Below are positions 22,194 to 32,880 of a stretch of 64,000 nt of DNA, piece by piece (positions within the stretch are counted from its first letter, which is position 1; each line of letters begins with the position of its first letter). The stretch lies in contig MSED01000001.1 of the NCBI GenBank assembly GCA_002099365.1, forward strand, positions 2,294,001-2,358,000. The letters run 5' to 3'. Origin of the DNA: Phialophora verrucosa (Eukaryota > Ascomycota > Eurotiomycetes > Chaetothyriales > Herpotrichiellaceae). The translations under genes were made by a program, and so were the position numbers. Below the pieces are notes generated by a model. That model saw nothing but the letters and a program-made list of their open reading frames with translations. It was not told the DNA's origin and did no database searches.

Positions 22194-23715
22194 ATGGCGA
22201 CCAGCAAACCAAGCATCACCATCGACCCTTCGAAGAAGCAGTCCCCCCTCCGAGGCGAAGCGCAAGGGGCGAGTCTCAAGCATCGACTTCCCTCGCCCAA
22301 ATCAAGCCAGACTCACCCACAACGAAGCTCATCGATAACAGATGATTCCAACGCCTCGCTCTTCTTCATTGGCACAGCTACAACGATCCTCGAGTGGGAA
22401 GGACTCCGCCTCATGACCGATCCCAACTTCCTGCACGCCGGCGACCACGTCCACCTTGGCCCGGGCGTGACGGCGACGCGCAGGACAAACCCAGCCGTAA
22501 ACCTGGAAGATCTACCGCCCATCGACCTCGTGCTCCTCTCGCACTACCACGCCGACCACTTCGACCAGAAAGTCGAGGCCGAATTGCGTCGCGACCTGCC
22601 CATCATCACCACGCCCCACGCCCACAAACACCTGGCCCACAAAGCGGCCGGCGAAGCATTCACGTCAGTCCACGCCCTCGACGCCTGGGAGGACATGTTC
22701 GTCGACGTGGTCCCTCTATCCTCGCCAGCACCAGGGCGTCACCCGCGCTTACACGTGACGGGAATGCCGGGCAAGCACGTCGGCGACGGGCTCCTCGCCA
22801 AAGCAAACGATATCCTGGGCGCCGTGCCGCCGACGAACGGCTGGATGCTAGAACTGGGCTATACGGCCGACGCGTCCGGTGGGGATCACGACGCATTCCA
22901 CTGTGGCTATCGCATCTACATCTCCGGGGACACACTCTACGTGCACGAACTGGAGAAAATCCCGGAACTGTACACCCACGCAGGCAAGCCGATTGACTTG
23001 ATGCTGGTGCACTTGGGGGGCACGACGATCCCGGGTCCGCACATGCCGCTGGTGATGGTGACGATGGACGCGGAGCAGGGATTGAAGCTTGTGCAGCTCG
23101 TCCGGCCAGAGGTGACGATCCCGATCCATTACGAGTGAGTGTCTCTGCCCGCGTTCGCTTGTTTCGTTCTGTTTGCGTGATTTCCCTGCCCTTCCTTTGC
23201 ACAATCCCCCGTTACCGTATTTCTGCCATGTGGAAAGATGAACGACTGCGCACCTCGCATGTTCTACATCCAAGCGAAGCATAGCATAGCATACCATGGC
23301 GAGGTCCCATTCCGTCCGGAAGACACATCTCGGACATATAGTAAAGAATTTGATCCTCTCCATGGGACAGTGGGACAGTAAGACGGAGAGCGAGCGAGCC
23401 AGCGAGCGTGTCAGTGAATGTTTGCCCCAGCAAGCAGCAACGAGGCAGTTGGTCGCGCTTGTGTCCTGGTTCTTGTTCCTATCCTCGCGCCACTCTCCTC
23501 GCATGCTTATCGAACCACACACTTCAACCCCCCCCATCTTCTCCCGCACCAGCACTAACCCATCATCTTTCATCCCGCGCAGCGACTACGACGCCTTCCT
23601 CTCCCCACTCTCCGACTTCCGCACCGCAGTGACGAACGCCAACCTCTCGGACAAGGTCGTCTACCTCGACAGGGGGGATGAGTTTAAGTTCATGGTCCGC
23701 CGACCCGCGGAATGA
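22194..23715 (+). CDS. Metallo-beta-lactamase-fold hydrolase (UlaG-like)
   Basis: Exons 22194-23134 and 23583-23715 join exactly in frame (HY|D) to give 357 residues. SHYHADHFD at residues 116-124 is the HxHxDH zinc motif of the superfamily. Further ligands are probably the His of VTGMPGKHVG, the Asp of YISGDTLY and the His of PIHYD at the junction. The fold and motif spacing fit the lactamase_B_2 (UlaG/NAPE-PLD-like) group common in fungi. The substrate is unknown. The first 50 residues are Ser/Pro/Lys-rich and probably disordered. The 448-nt intron is far longer than others in this window. Confidence 0.87.
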
Positions 23716-23783
23716 GAGGAGTGGTGGTGTCTGTAGTAGTTCATGGTCCGCCGACCCGCGGAATGAGAGGAGTGGTGGTGTCT
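23687..23783 (+). repeat. 46-bp direct duplication across the stop codon
   Basis: 23687-23732 and 23738-23783 are identical 46-bp copies separated by 5 bp. The first copy holds the last codons and TGA of the metallo-beta-lactamase gene; the second lies wholly in its 3' UTR. The protein is unaffected. Confidence 0.96.
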
Positions 23784-24392
23784 ATGGCAAGTGACAGCCA
23801 GAGATGACTGTACGCGAACCGAAGCAGAGGTTGGATATTATGAGATATATCTCTCGGATATGGGAACCGAGAGGACGAGAGGGGTGGGTGAACCGTCGGG
23901 TCCTCAGTGTGAGAGAGTATCAGTATGGGTATGCGTATGGGTCTGAACAATCCTGCGACATGCCCGATCTAGTCTGGACTGGTCAGGATGGAACAGTCGA
24001 CTGAGAAGCCACCTGGAAGTACCTCGTAGGGAGCTCCATGTGTGTACCAACCGAGATTTGCGTGCCATGGCTTGTCACTCGTACCAGTACAGCAAACTTG
24101 AAAGCCACAGACAGAGTGACTGAGTGAATCCGAGGACGTTGGTCCTGATGCGTTATGACACGGATGCGACCGGACTTCTAGTCCCGCTGCAAGATGTTAG
24201 ATATCAGTACCATCATGTTCAGAGGCCATGTTCATACATTCTATATTAAGACTATTGTGTTGTGCTACGTAAGATGCAGCCGTACCCATCGTCCATCGAG
24301 TTGATTCTCATTATCGCCATAATCTAGCCAGCCATTGTCGTCAGAATTCTTCCCAGAACGCAGCAATCACATCTCAACGGGTCGTCCTACAT
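23784..24392. other. Convergent intergenic region
   Basis: About 600 bp between the metallo-beta-lactamase gene and the CHS7 stop. Contains short TATGGG-type repeats (about 23920-23940). No gene seen. Confidence 0.5.
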
Positions 24393-25738
24393 CTAGTAAG
24401 CATATTCCCTCTCCCTTTCCCTCTCCCTTGGAACAAACCCATCACGACTCCTCAATCCCGACCGCTGCGTCTGCGCGTCTGAATACTCGTCATAATTGGG
24501 TAACTGTCGCCGAATGTCACCATAACTCTGCCTTCCTTCATTTAACTGCCCGTATCCGGATAGTCGGTCCCGACTTGACGAGTACTGATGGCTTTGAGTA
24601 GGTGGCTGCTGGTAATTATGGTGCTGTGCCTGTTGAGGCATGGCTGGATGCTGGTGGAAATGTGCGGGGACTTGAGGAGCGTAGTCCATGCTCATACTAT
24701 TTGCGTCGTAGACGGATTCTCTTCCGCCAGGGGCGCCGTAGAAACTGGCGCGATGGTCTTCAACAGCCGACGAAGGCTCCAGGAGAGCTTCCTTGACGTC
24801 CCAATTGCCCTGTTTGGTGCCGACGCTGAATTCGAGGTCTTCCTTGGTAATCGAGTCCCAGTACTCGGGTCGAGGTTAGTACAAGGTGAAGTGGAAACGG
24901 AGAGGGCTCGACGACTCACCTTATAGACCATCATGACACCCAACAGGTTGCAGACTGTGGCGAAGAACAAGCCATCCAGGTAATGGCCGACTCCTTCACA
25001 AATCCTCCTGCCAAATACGTACAAAATAACCTGACCGATGATGAAGAAAAACGCACCAAAGGCAAGATCGCCCAGTGGCCATCTGTCTTGTAGTGTGTTG
25101 GCCACCAGGATGACCTGCATGACGAAGTATACCGCCAGACAGATGGCGTTGATGATATACAAGACGATGAACAGTCCCGTGGTGTTGGTGGGCGACAAAC
25201 CTGCCCAGCCCTTGAACGTGAGCAGACTGACGGCAAAACTGATGACGAACATGATCAGACTGCCGAGCCGAAGCAGCCATATTGAGAGTGTGGTTCCGTC
25301 CTCGTACAACTGAAAGCCCACAAATCCATTGATGAGCAGACACGTGCACAGCGCACTCGCCAGGCCATTTTGCACCGCGACGAACCAAGGATACGCAGAT
25401 GTGGTGGTCGCCTGGATGACGCCTGCGTCCAACACCAAGCTAATGATGGTCAACAGACTGTATATGTAGAAGAAAGTCAAGATCTCTTTCCTGCCGACTG
25501 CAGTGAACTTGGAGCGGACGTGGAAGATCATGATGGCCGTCATGAAGAGGGCGGCGATATGTGCGAAGTCGGAGGCGGCTTCGAAGATGATGGTGTTGCC
25601 CAACTCGATGGATCGAGCGCTGCATGCTGGCAACAGCACAGGGTTCTTGGTGGACGTAAACTCGGCAGGAGGGCCTAGGATGAAACATAACGGTAGAGCG
25701 GACTGCTCGCAGATCGAGTCGAACGAGCCAAAGCCCAT
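24393..25738 (-). CDS. CHS7: Chitin synthase export chaperone Chs7
   Basis: Exons 25738-24920 and 24863-24393 (56-nt intron with TACTAAC branch) encode 429 residues. The start MGFGSFDSICEQSALPLCFILGP is diagnostic of Chs7, as is the seven-helix body and the segment around MVYKYWDSITKEDLEFSVGT spanning the splice site. Chs7 is an ER membrane protein needed for folding and ER exit of class IV (Chs3-type) chitin synthase. The protein is longer than yeast Chs7 because of a hydrophilic C-tail rich in Gln/His/Pro, ending in a run of Arg-Glu pairs encoded by a CTCTCC-type microsatellite just before the stop (about 24400-24430). The upstream in-frame TTG (25747) is not needed. Confidence 0.95.
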
Positions 25739-26508
25739 GTTGGGCAACGCGCCCGGGACAGGACGAGTCGAGCAAGATGGCTATGAGTTATGATCCTGCG
25801 TTGTGCGGCGTGTAAAACAATCGTCGGGTGTATCTTCGTCTGATGACAAGGGAGGCGAGTCGTTGCAAGGGATGATCGATAGGAGTGAAAAAGGTACGCG
25901 GAGGTGTTGAAGCGACTGGCTGTGGTTGCTAGGGTGGGAATGAGGGACAGTGAACGATAGTGAAGACGTCGTTAACGAGAGTCTAGGACGCAAACATGAG
26001 ATGACAACGAATGGAGGTGATCGTGATCCTTCTCTTGAAACAAGTCTCACCCAAGTCCTGAGCCGTGGGTGACAGGGAAACCGCGACAGACGCCATGCCT
26101 ATTGCGGCCTAGAACACTTCGGCGAATCCCGAAATAGCAACTGTGAACCGCAACCAACCGATTCTGCAACGTCGTCACCGAGTGGCTGGGTTCAAGATAC
26201 AAAAGCCATGGCAGTACATATTAGGATAGTCCCTGAACCTCTGTTCGTTGGACTGTTGGAGGCTGGCCTCCTATCTGGATGCGCTTTCTCTGGGGTATAA
26301 TCATTTCGCGCAATAGAGCATCCCCCCTGACAGCATGTGTGCTTCCAACCGTCACCCGTCACCATGCCTTTGCCCTTGACTACCCAACGCCGTTTGCTGT
26401 GCTTACTGTGAGGCAGCCATACCTGAGTTCATACAAGTAAACACCATGTACTTCGTATCCATGGCCGCTCTCGTATCCTGCCAATGCGCCACTGTCGCCA
26501 TTGCCCAA
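25739..26508. other. CHS7 promoter region / 3' side of orphan gene
   Basis: About 770 bp between CHS7 and the next minus-strand gene. It should hold the CHS7 promoter and the 3' UTR of the orphan gene. No gene seen. Confidence 0.5.
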
Positions 26509-29010
26509 TCAAGCGCCTTCAGCTCGTGCTCGCAGTCTCCTCGCTGCGCTGGACACAATGCGGTATGCTCGTGCTCGTGCCGTTTCAAGCTTGTCAACAA
26601 CTGCCGGGTAGTCCAGTGTCGGTCGAACTCGCAGCTGATTTGCAGATTCAATAATATCCACGATGCGTGCATGGACGTCAGAATACCTGGTCGATAGGGC
26701 GTCGACGAGCATCCTTCCGTGCGTAAACCAATCTTTCTTTCCTTGGAGCATGCGGTCATGCAAATCTTGCACTTTTCCATGTATCTTGTATTCGAGAACG
26801 GCCATCTTCAAGTCAATCAAATTCACGGAATGGACGCCGTTTCGGCGGCTTCGTTGGTGCAGCCGCTCCTGAGCCAAACGTGAGAGCGTCTGAAGCCGAT
26901 CGGAGACCAAACGGCGTCCGAGATCCTGCAGAGAGCTTGAGATGTCCGAGACCTTTGCTTGCGCATGGCCTTGCAACGTGCTCAATAGATTTCTCAGATG
27001 GGCTCTCTCAAACATTTGATGCCGGTCACCGAAAGCAACATTGACGATCTGGGTGAGCTCGGGTCTGCTCATGGTCAAGTTGACTTCAATGTCGCCATAG
27101 GCGTCGTGAGGTAATAGTTGCACGGTGATCACTCCTTCCAAGAGCTCTTGTACTGCGGCAGGAATGATTTGCGTATTCCGCCTCAGTTCGACGGTCAACT
27201 TGGATCGGCCTTTGTGACTCAATGCGACTTTGGGCAGTTTGACCAGCAACTGATTATCGCCTGCGATGCCTATTTGAAATTGTGCTGGGTCTTCGGCAAG
27301 CACCGGACGGACTTTTGTCCAGCTCGGATCAAGTAGCTGTTGAACTGCTTTGCTCTCTTGCCCTGGTATGTAGGAAGCACTGGGAGGTCCGGGACGAACA
27401 GTCGTGCTCGGCATTGGTTGTTCCACGCTGATGCTTGACACCACTTCTCTACTATTAATGCCTCCAGAATTGAGGCCCGATAGCACCGGCCACAGTTGAT
27501 ATCCTAGAAACATGTACACACCAATGACCCAGAGGACCATCAAGACATTCTTCAATATCGAAGCGTTGAGTCGCGGTAATCTGTCCGAGATGGTCGTTGG
27601 CTTCTCCTCCGCCTTCTTTGACAAAGAGGTCGGGCCAACCATTTCGGGAAAGCGCGCTCTCTCTGCGGTCGAGACAATATGGGCGATGTGCCGATTGAGC
27701 TGTGCAGAATCTAGGTTCAGGAATGCTGCCATGTCGACTGGGAGCAGGGGAGATGGCTTATACTGTGGCTCTCTGTGCTGCGGCTCAATCCTTTCGTGGA
27801 GTGAGTGTGTAGTCACGGCGCCCCCGTACTGGCCTTGCCAGCCACGATCCATGCGGATGAGGATACGAGGTATGCGGTGTCGCTCCACGAACGAAATCAT
27901 TCGGAAGCTGTCGAGGTCCATGACATCCTCGTCGCTAAGATGAACACAAATGATAGCAAGGTCTGGAACAGTCCAACGTGGGTTGTCAACAACGAATGCC
28001 GCGCCACTTCTGTTCGAGATGAGTTCCGTTCCTGTTTGGCTATTTGTAAGAATCAACTCCGAGTGTTGTCTGGGGTTTCTGGAGGCTGTGACAAGATCGT
28101 AACAATCGAAATCAATTTGCTTGTCAATAGCAACAAGGTCGGCAAAATCAGGTTCTGCCCCGGGCCCAAACGTGTTTGGAACGAGGAGGAATCTCGTGAC
28201 TGAGGTTGGAATTGTATTACTAGGGGTTCCGACCCGGGTCACAAGGGCGTCTCCTACCTTCCTCTGAATTTCCGGCCTGAACTGCTCGACTTGGCGGCCA
28301 AGTAAGAGGACCTTGAAGTGGTTGTGCTTATCCAAATCTAAACCGTCTTCCAACACGGGCATCTCGATAACACGAAAATACTTAGAAGATTCGGCCCCGT
28401 TTCTGCGGAATGACGGTAGCGCCTGAACTTCGGCCTCGGTGAGTTCTCTGCTGGTGGTGGTAAAGGTGTTTCCATCGAGAGGTGTGATTTCCTGGACGTC
28501 GTTCTCTTGAGAAGGTAGAGTATGCCGGATGTCGGAAGGTAGAGTATGGACGGGCAGCTCGTGGCGGATGTATGGTCCCAGTATATGGCCTCTGTCTAGC
28601 TCTTCTGTAAGGGTGTCTCCAAGATCTTCCTCATCTGTGGATTCGGCATCGTCGGTGGTGACTCCGTCCGTGACGCTGTGGACATCGTCTGAACTGTGGA
28701 CATCGAGCAGAGACCCAACATCGGTGTGCTCGGACTGTAGGTCGTCGTCATTCGAGGACTCGTCCCCGACAAGAGAAGCCCAACTGCCGTCGAGGGACGG
28801 CTGGTCTGCCTCGGGCGGCGGCATGGCCGTTATGATGGGGGATGGATTGGAGGACGAGGAATGGGCCAGCAGAGAGTCAAGGGAGAGATGCAGCGGTAAC
28901 TCCGGATAGTCGAGGTCGAAGAGGAGAGGTGTGATAGCTGCAGGCGTGATAGGTTGTTCCAGATCGTCTTCAATAGCCTGGCCGCAGCCTTGACCAGACA
29001 CGTCAGTCAT
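26509..29010 (-). CDS. Uncharacterised 833-residue single-pass membrane protein
   Basis: One uninterrupted ORF from ATG 29010 to TGA 26509. Residues 1-170 are Ser/Asp/Glu-rich and probably disordered. Residues about 190-440 look like a folded domain (YFRVIEMPVLEDGLDLDKHNHFKVLLLG, FDCYDLVTASRNPRQ, DLAIICVHLSDEDVMDLDSFRMISFVERHRIPRILIRMD), which has an alternating strand/helix pattern. A hydrophobic helix at about 484-505 (VLMVLWVIGVYMFLGYQLW) is the only membrane segment. The C-terminal 200 residues are helical and basic, with possible coiled coil. I do not recognise the family. Clean length and codon structure argue for a real gene. The strand/helix core could be a divergent GTPase-like or Rossmann fold, but no P-loop is visible. 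Confidence 0.75.
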   Translation of the reverse strand: MTDVSGQGCGQAIEDDLEQPITPAAITPLLFDLDYPELPLHLSLDSLLAHSSSSNPSPIITAMPPPEADQPSLDGSWASLVGDESSNDDDLQSEHTDVGSLLDVHSSDDVHSVTDGVTTDDAESTDEEDLGDTLTEELDRGHILGPYIRHELPVHTLPSDIRHTLPSQENDVQEITPLDGNTFTTTSRELTEAEVQALPSFRRNGAESSKYFRVIEMPVLEDGLDLDKHNHFKVLLLGRQVEQFRPEIQRKVGDALVTRVGTPSNTIPTSVTRFLLVPNTFGPGAEPDFADLVAIDKQIDFDCYDLVTASRNPRQHSELILTNSQTGTELISNRSGAAFVVDNPRWTVPDLAIICVHLSDEDVMDLDSFRMISFVERHRIPRILIRMDRGWQGQYGGAVTTHSLHERIEPQHREPQYKPSPLLPVDMAAFLNLDSAQLNRHIAHIVSTAERARFPEMVGPTSLSKKAEEKPTTISDRLPRLNASILKNVLMVLWVIGVYMFLGYQLWPVLSGLNSGGINSREVVSSISVEQPMPSTTVRPGPPSASYIPGQESKAVQQLLDPSWTKVRPVLAEDPAQFQIGIAGDNQLLVKLPKVALSHKGRSKLTVELRRNTQIIPAAVQELLEGVITVQLLPHDAYGDIEVNLTMSRPELTQIVNVAFGDRHQMFERAHLRNLLSTLQGHAQAKVSDISSSLQDLGRRLVSDRLQTLSRLAQERLHQRSRRNGVHSVNLIDLKMAVLEYKIHGKVQDLHDRMLQGKKDWFTHGRMLVDALSTRYSDVHARIVDIIESANQLRVRPTLDYPAVVDKLETARARAYRIVSSAARRLRARAEGA

Positions 29011-30052
29011 GCTGTGAGAAGTTGGCAGTCACACTACGGCGCCCAGGCGTCGATACTTCCTTGTGATGTCTGGGAACAGAGGATGAATTCAAGGGGACCT
29101 ACTGAGGATGTAAGAAGAGGGTCGCAGCTGCCTTTTGACGTGCGGAAGATGCCAACAATGTTCCAGTGGATTCACTTCAGAAGTTGCTGGTTCAACAAAT
29201 AGATCGTCGGGATCCGGAACAGGGAGTGCTGCCTAAGACACGAATGGTCTCCGAACGGGTTCAGCGAGGAAGTGTTGCTCGCGGATAAAGAACAGCACTG
29301 CTAGACAAACGTCCCAGAGACCATCATTCAGAGACATTCACGGAGCAGACTGAGGGACATAGGCAGGGAAGGCAGTGATGTCGAACAGTGACGGGCTACT
29401 GGACATTGGCAGGCAACACATCTGAACCCCGCAACGCGCTCAGACAGTCAGGCTCCGACTGACATTGCCCCGCCTTAATGCGCTACTCGGATCGGCAAGG
29501 CTGCAGTCCAGCCTCGTGCCACACCATTTTCCATTTCAGCACACAGCAGGACTGTTTCGCCACAGAAATATATTGTATTTACACAAGCCAGACCCATACA
29601 CTCAATTCATGGTGTACATGGATCGTCTCTTTCCCTCCTCGCCTGGACCAATTATAGAACAGACCCCATGACTTTCAGCGCAGTCAGCACTGGCCCCCAT
29701 GCCACTCATCTGCTGGACTTCGGAGGCTCTCGACTGGGCTTCGGAGCCCCGACAGGCCTGCCTCTCGTCGCAGGTCTTCTTACTCATGTTTAACGACCCC
29801 ATGTCTCTGATGTGTCTTGAGTTGTTGCTTTGGCAGATGTCAAGTACTGGGATCTTCAGTACAATATCAATCGGAGAATGTGCATCCAGGATCCAATCTT
29901 TCCTGAACAATGGCAAGTACGCTGGCCGTCTTCTCGAAGCCAGACCGATGCAACCGTATTTGCACCAAAGTACCCCAACGCCGGACTGCCATGCAATAGT
30001 CAAACACGCTATCCTACCATTGCTTTTTGCTCCTCATCTAGTCCGCTTCGTG
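29011..30052. other. Intergenic, no supported gene
   Basis: About 1.04 kb upstream of the orphan gene and downstream of the KTR gene. Plus-strand open frames (29699-30514, 29830-30750) overlap the KTR 3' exon antisense and show no family resemblance, so they are treated as shadows. Confidence 0.5.
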
Positions 30053-31677
30053 TCAGGGAGAGGCGTAACCGCCAGCTACTTCAACCCATTCCGCAAAGCA
30101 GCTCCCTTCTTTTCCCTCCACGTCCCGAATGTCGGTGTCACATCGGCATCGGCATCCGACTCCATTCTCTTTGGGCGTGTCTGGCGTGGCCCAATATTCG
30201 TCTTCCTCCTTTCTCTCTTTCTCGTCCTCGGTCGTCTTCTCCAGCCATGGGATTCTCGGCAGTTGCCGGGTGGGTGCGTTCGCCGGACAGTGTTGAATCG
30301 TGGTGTGTCGGTAGCCAATGTCGCGGAAATAGTGGATGTCGCGAGGCGCCAAAAGAGCACCGGCCGCAAGCGAATGGATTGGAGCATCTCCCCACTGCAA
30401 CAAGTCAGTATAACCCACACGGACACCGAGCCCGGGAGTCACTCACCCTTTCCATCCAGAACCCTCCACTCCTGTCCATCATGTCAAAAAACTCATTGTA
30501 CTCTTTACTCCTAAACCAGTCTAATCGAGCAATCTCGAAATTGCTCCAGAAATGGCACATGTTGTATTTCTCGCCTTCCATCGCTTCGCCATCAATGTCT
30601 TCGATGTTTTGGTGGCCGGGTTCAGTTTGTAGGATCTCATTTGGCAGTGTCTTGAGTCGTTTGTCACTGGATGTGGTCTGCTTTTCTGGCTGTGGCTCGA
30701 TGAACATCTCCCAAAGTCCCTGGGATTTTATGTTGTTCTTGCGCTTGTAGGCAGATGCATAGCGGAAAATGTTGGGCACTGTCTCTTTCAACTCCTTGAC
30801 GGCAATCGTGAAACCGTACGTCTTGTTCGACCTAGCCATCTCGACGAACGGGTCGTAGGTGATGTCGCAGAAGTATTTGATCTCGGGCTCCAGGCGCCAA
30901 TACCATTCATACTTGTCGAGCAACTCGTGTTTGTAGAAGAAGCCGGAGTAGAAGCGACACATATGATGATAGCTCTCCATTCCGCCGTACATGATGGCGG
31001 CGTCTCCTTGCTTGCGAATACCCTCTCTTGCGACCTCATGGTCGACCCAGTCGGGGTATCCCCACATCGAAGGGTCAATCTTGCCAAATTCAACAGTGGA
31101 GCTCGTATAATTGGTGACGGTGTCTTTGAAGCCCTGCTCAAACTCTCCATCGTTGAGGAAGACGTAAGGGTAGTGGAACCACCGATTGAAATGCCTTTCA
31201 ATGCTCTTGATCGATTGTATCACCCCGTCCAACTCTTTATTCCTGGCGAGAACGACGAAAGCGGCATTGGCACGCGGCTGTTCGGCAGCCGCCAGAACAT
31301 CCTGGCATCCCGTTGCGAACACTCGGTCGTGTTTCTCACTGATTTTTCTGCGGCGGGAGTTAGAAATCAAGCGGGTGGGGTGGGAAGCGATGCAGCCCAT
31401 ACCTTATCGATGGAGGCGTACCAGCGGGGACCAGTATGCGGCCCGGAGAGTTGGGATGTTTTATGACAAGGATGAGGATGGTAAAAACCACCACGCTTGG
31501 GAAAAGGAGGAGGAACCCCAACGGAATCGATATGGATGAATTCCCTTTTAATCTGATGCGCCTGCGAAAGAATGATAACCGGGAGAGCGTCTTGGGCTTC
31601 TCGTTCTTCCAGTCTCCTGCTGCGAGCGGCGAAGACACCGAAGGTAGACGCTTGTATAGACGCTGTACAAAACCCAT
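30053..31677 (-). CDS. KTR/KRE2-family alpha-1,2-mannosyltransferase (GT15)
   Basis: Exons 31677-31403, 31347-30447 and 30394-30053 (introns 55 and 52 nt) give 505 residues. A basic N-terminal cytosolic tail and a membrane helix (IPLGFLLLFPSVVVFTILILVI, about residues 52-73) make it a type II Golgi protein. The GT15 catalytic region shows RANAAFVVLARNKELDGV, HYPYVFLNDGEF, MCRFYSGFFYKH, YEWYWRLEPEIKYFCDITYDPF (with the conserved YWRxEP), YNMCHFWSNFEI and, spanning the last splice, FWMER|WGDAPIHSLAAGALL. It adds mannose in N- or O-glycan outer chains. The C-terminal 60 residues carry an acidic/basic insert (KTTEDEKERKEEDE) before the Cys-rich end. It could be a KRE2, KTR1 or KTR4-like paralogue. 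Confidence 0.94.
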
Positions 31678-32880
31678 CGTGACGAACTCCTACCCCGGGC
31701 GCAGGAGGGCTATTCGCGCTGCTATCGAACTTTTATGTCGACAACATGCAACCGGCATCGAATGTCGACTCCAGATACAAGGAGTATTCGTGGCTCTTGT
31801 AAGTAATGAACGCAGTTAATCTGTACGAAGGCGACAAAGTTTTCGGGGACGTGGCTGGACGTGTCGAGTTAGGAGTCGGGGAGCTGATAGGGATGAGCGC
31901 GCAGGGCTCGTGGGGGAAGTCTGGATGGGGGCGGATTCGCGTGGTAGAACTATTTGAAGCGATACGAAAGCAGCATATTGAGCTCACAGTGTTGCCTGGA
32001 CAAGGTACAAGGACAGATATGGCTCTTCGCGGTTGTTGGGAACATCGAAGAACTTCTAGATTGAAGGTGCAGGCGATGATCCACACCTGGTCCGCCGAGT
32101 GCTCAGGGGACCAGAGAAATCCGTCGCCGCCAAGAGCAACATGCGTACAGACGAACGATCGATATCAGTCAATCTCGCGCTCTACTTGTTCATTCCTTTC
32201 TACTGCTATAATGGATGAAGAGAGACTCGTTGACTCTGCAAAGCCGTCAAAGCGCTGTCTCGGTAGTAAAAGGTTCATGCCAGGCATTCAGTCATCTCCC
32301 GACTGACATTCTCGCTGCTCCCAGTGGCACCACCCTTCTCTTCAATTTTTGCCATGCGAGTGCAATGGTGGCCAGTGGCCACACTGTGAAGACCAAATAT
32401 ACTCGCCAATGACTGCGGGCTATCGGCGGAGAAAGTTGCCCAGGCACGCCTAAAACGTGCCTTTCTTTGGTGGAGGGTTGCGACTGCGTCCCCAGCCTCG
32501 TGTGGCGAAAACAAAAGCATTGTTGACGTTGACACTCACCATCAAATACCCCAGACAGCCGTAGACTCACCCACCAACCATTGCGTCGCCGACTGTCTCA
32601 TCCGTGACCCTCATCTCCGCCTCATGTTGGTGACCTGAGCCTTTGGCATAGTCCCCTCATCCTCCAACCGATTGATGGTCGTGCGCTTCTACATGAAACG
32701 CTTGTTTGATCTTGCAAGACCGTTTCCTGCAGCTGCGCCCACGTCCTGCTGCATTTCCCAGCGATCGAATCCGCAGCCCACGGACATGATATAATAGCTA
32801 CGCCTCAGCGTCCAGGACGCAGAGCTTGTCACTCGTTACTGCAAGCTTGAAGTCATCCTCATCTCTTGCTGTCGCACATC
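31678..32880. promoter_or_regulatory. Divergent intergenic region (KTR / PH-domain gene)
   Basis: About 1.2 kb between divergent genes, containing both promoters. Open frames on either strand are unconvincing. No specific site identified. Confidence 0.5.

Noticed and set aside
22394..23202. Long Arg/Pro-rich frames on both strands over the metallo-beta-lactamase gene
   Set aside because: Shadow frames of GC-rich coding DNA; the zinc-motif frame is the real one.
29699..30750. Two long plus-strand ORFs antisense to the KTR gene 3' end
   Set aside because: They overlap verified GT15 exons antisense and show no family resemblance.
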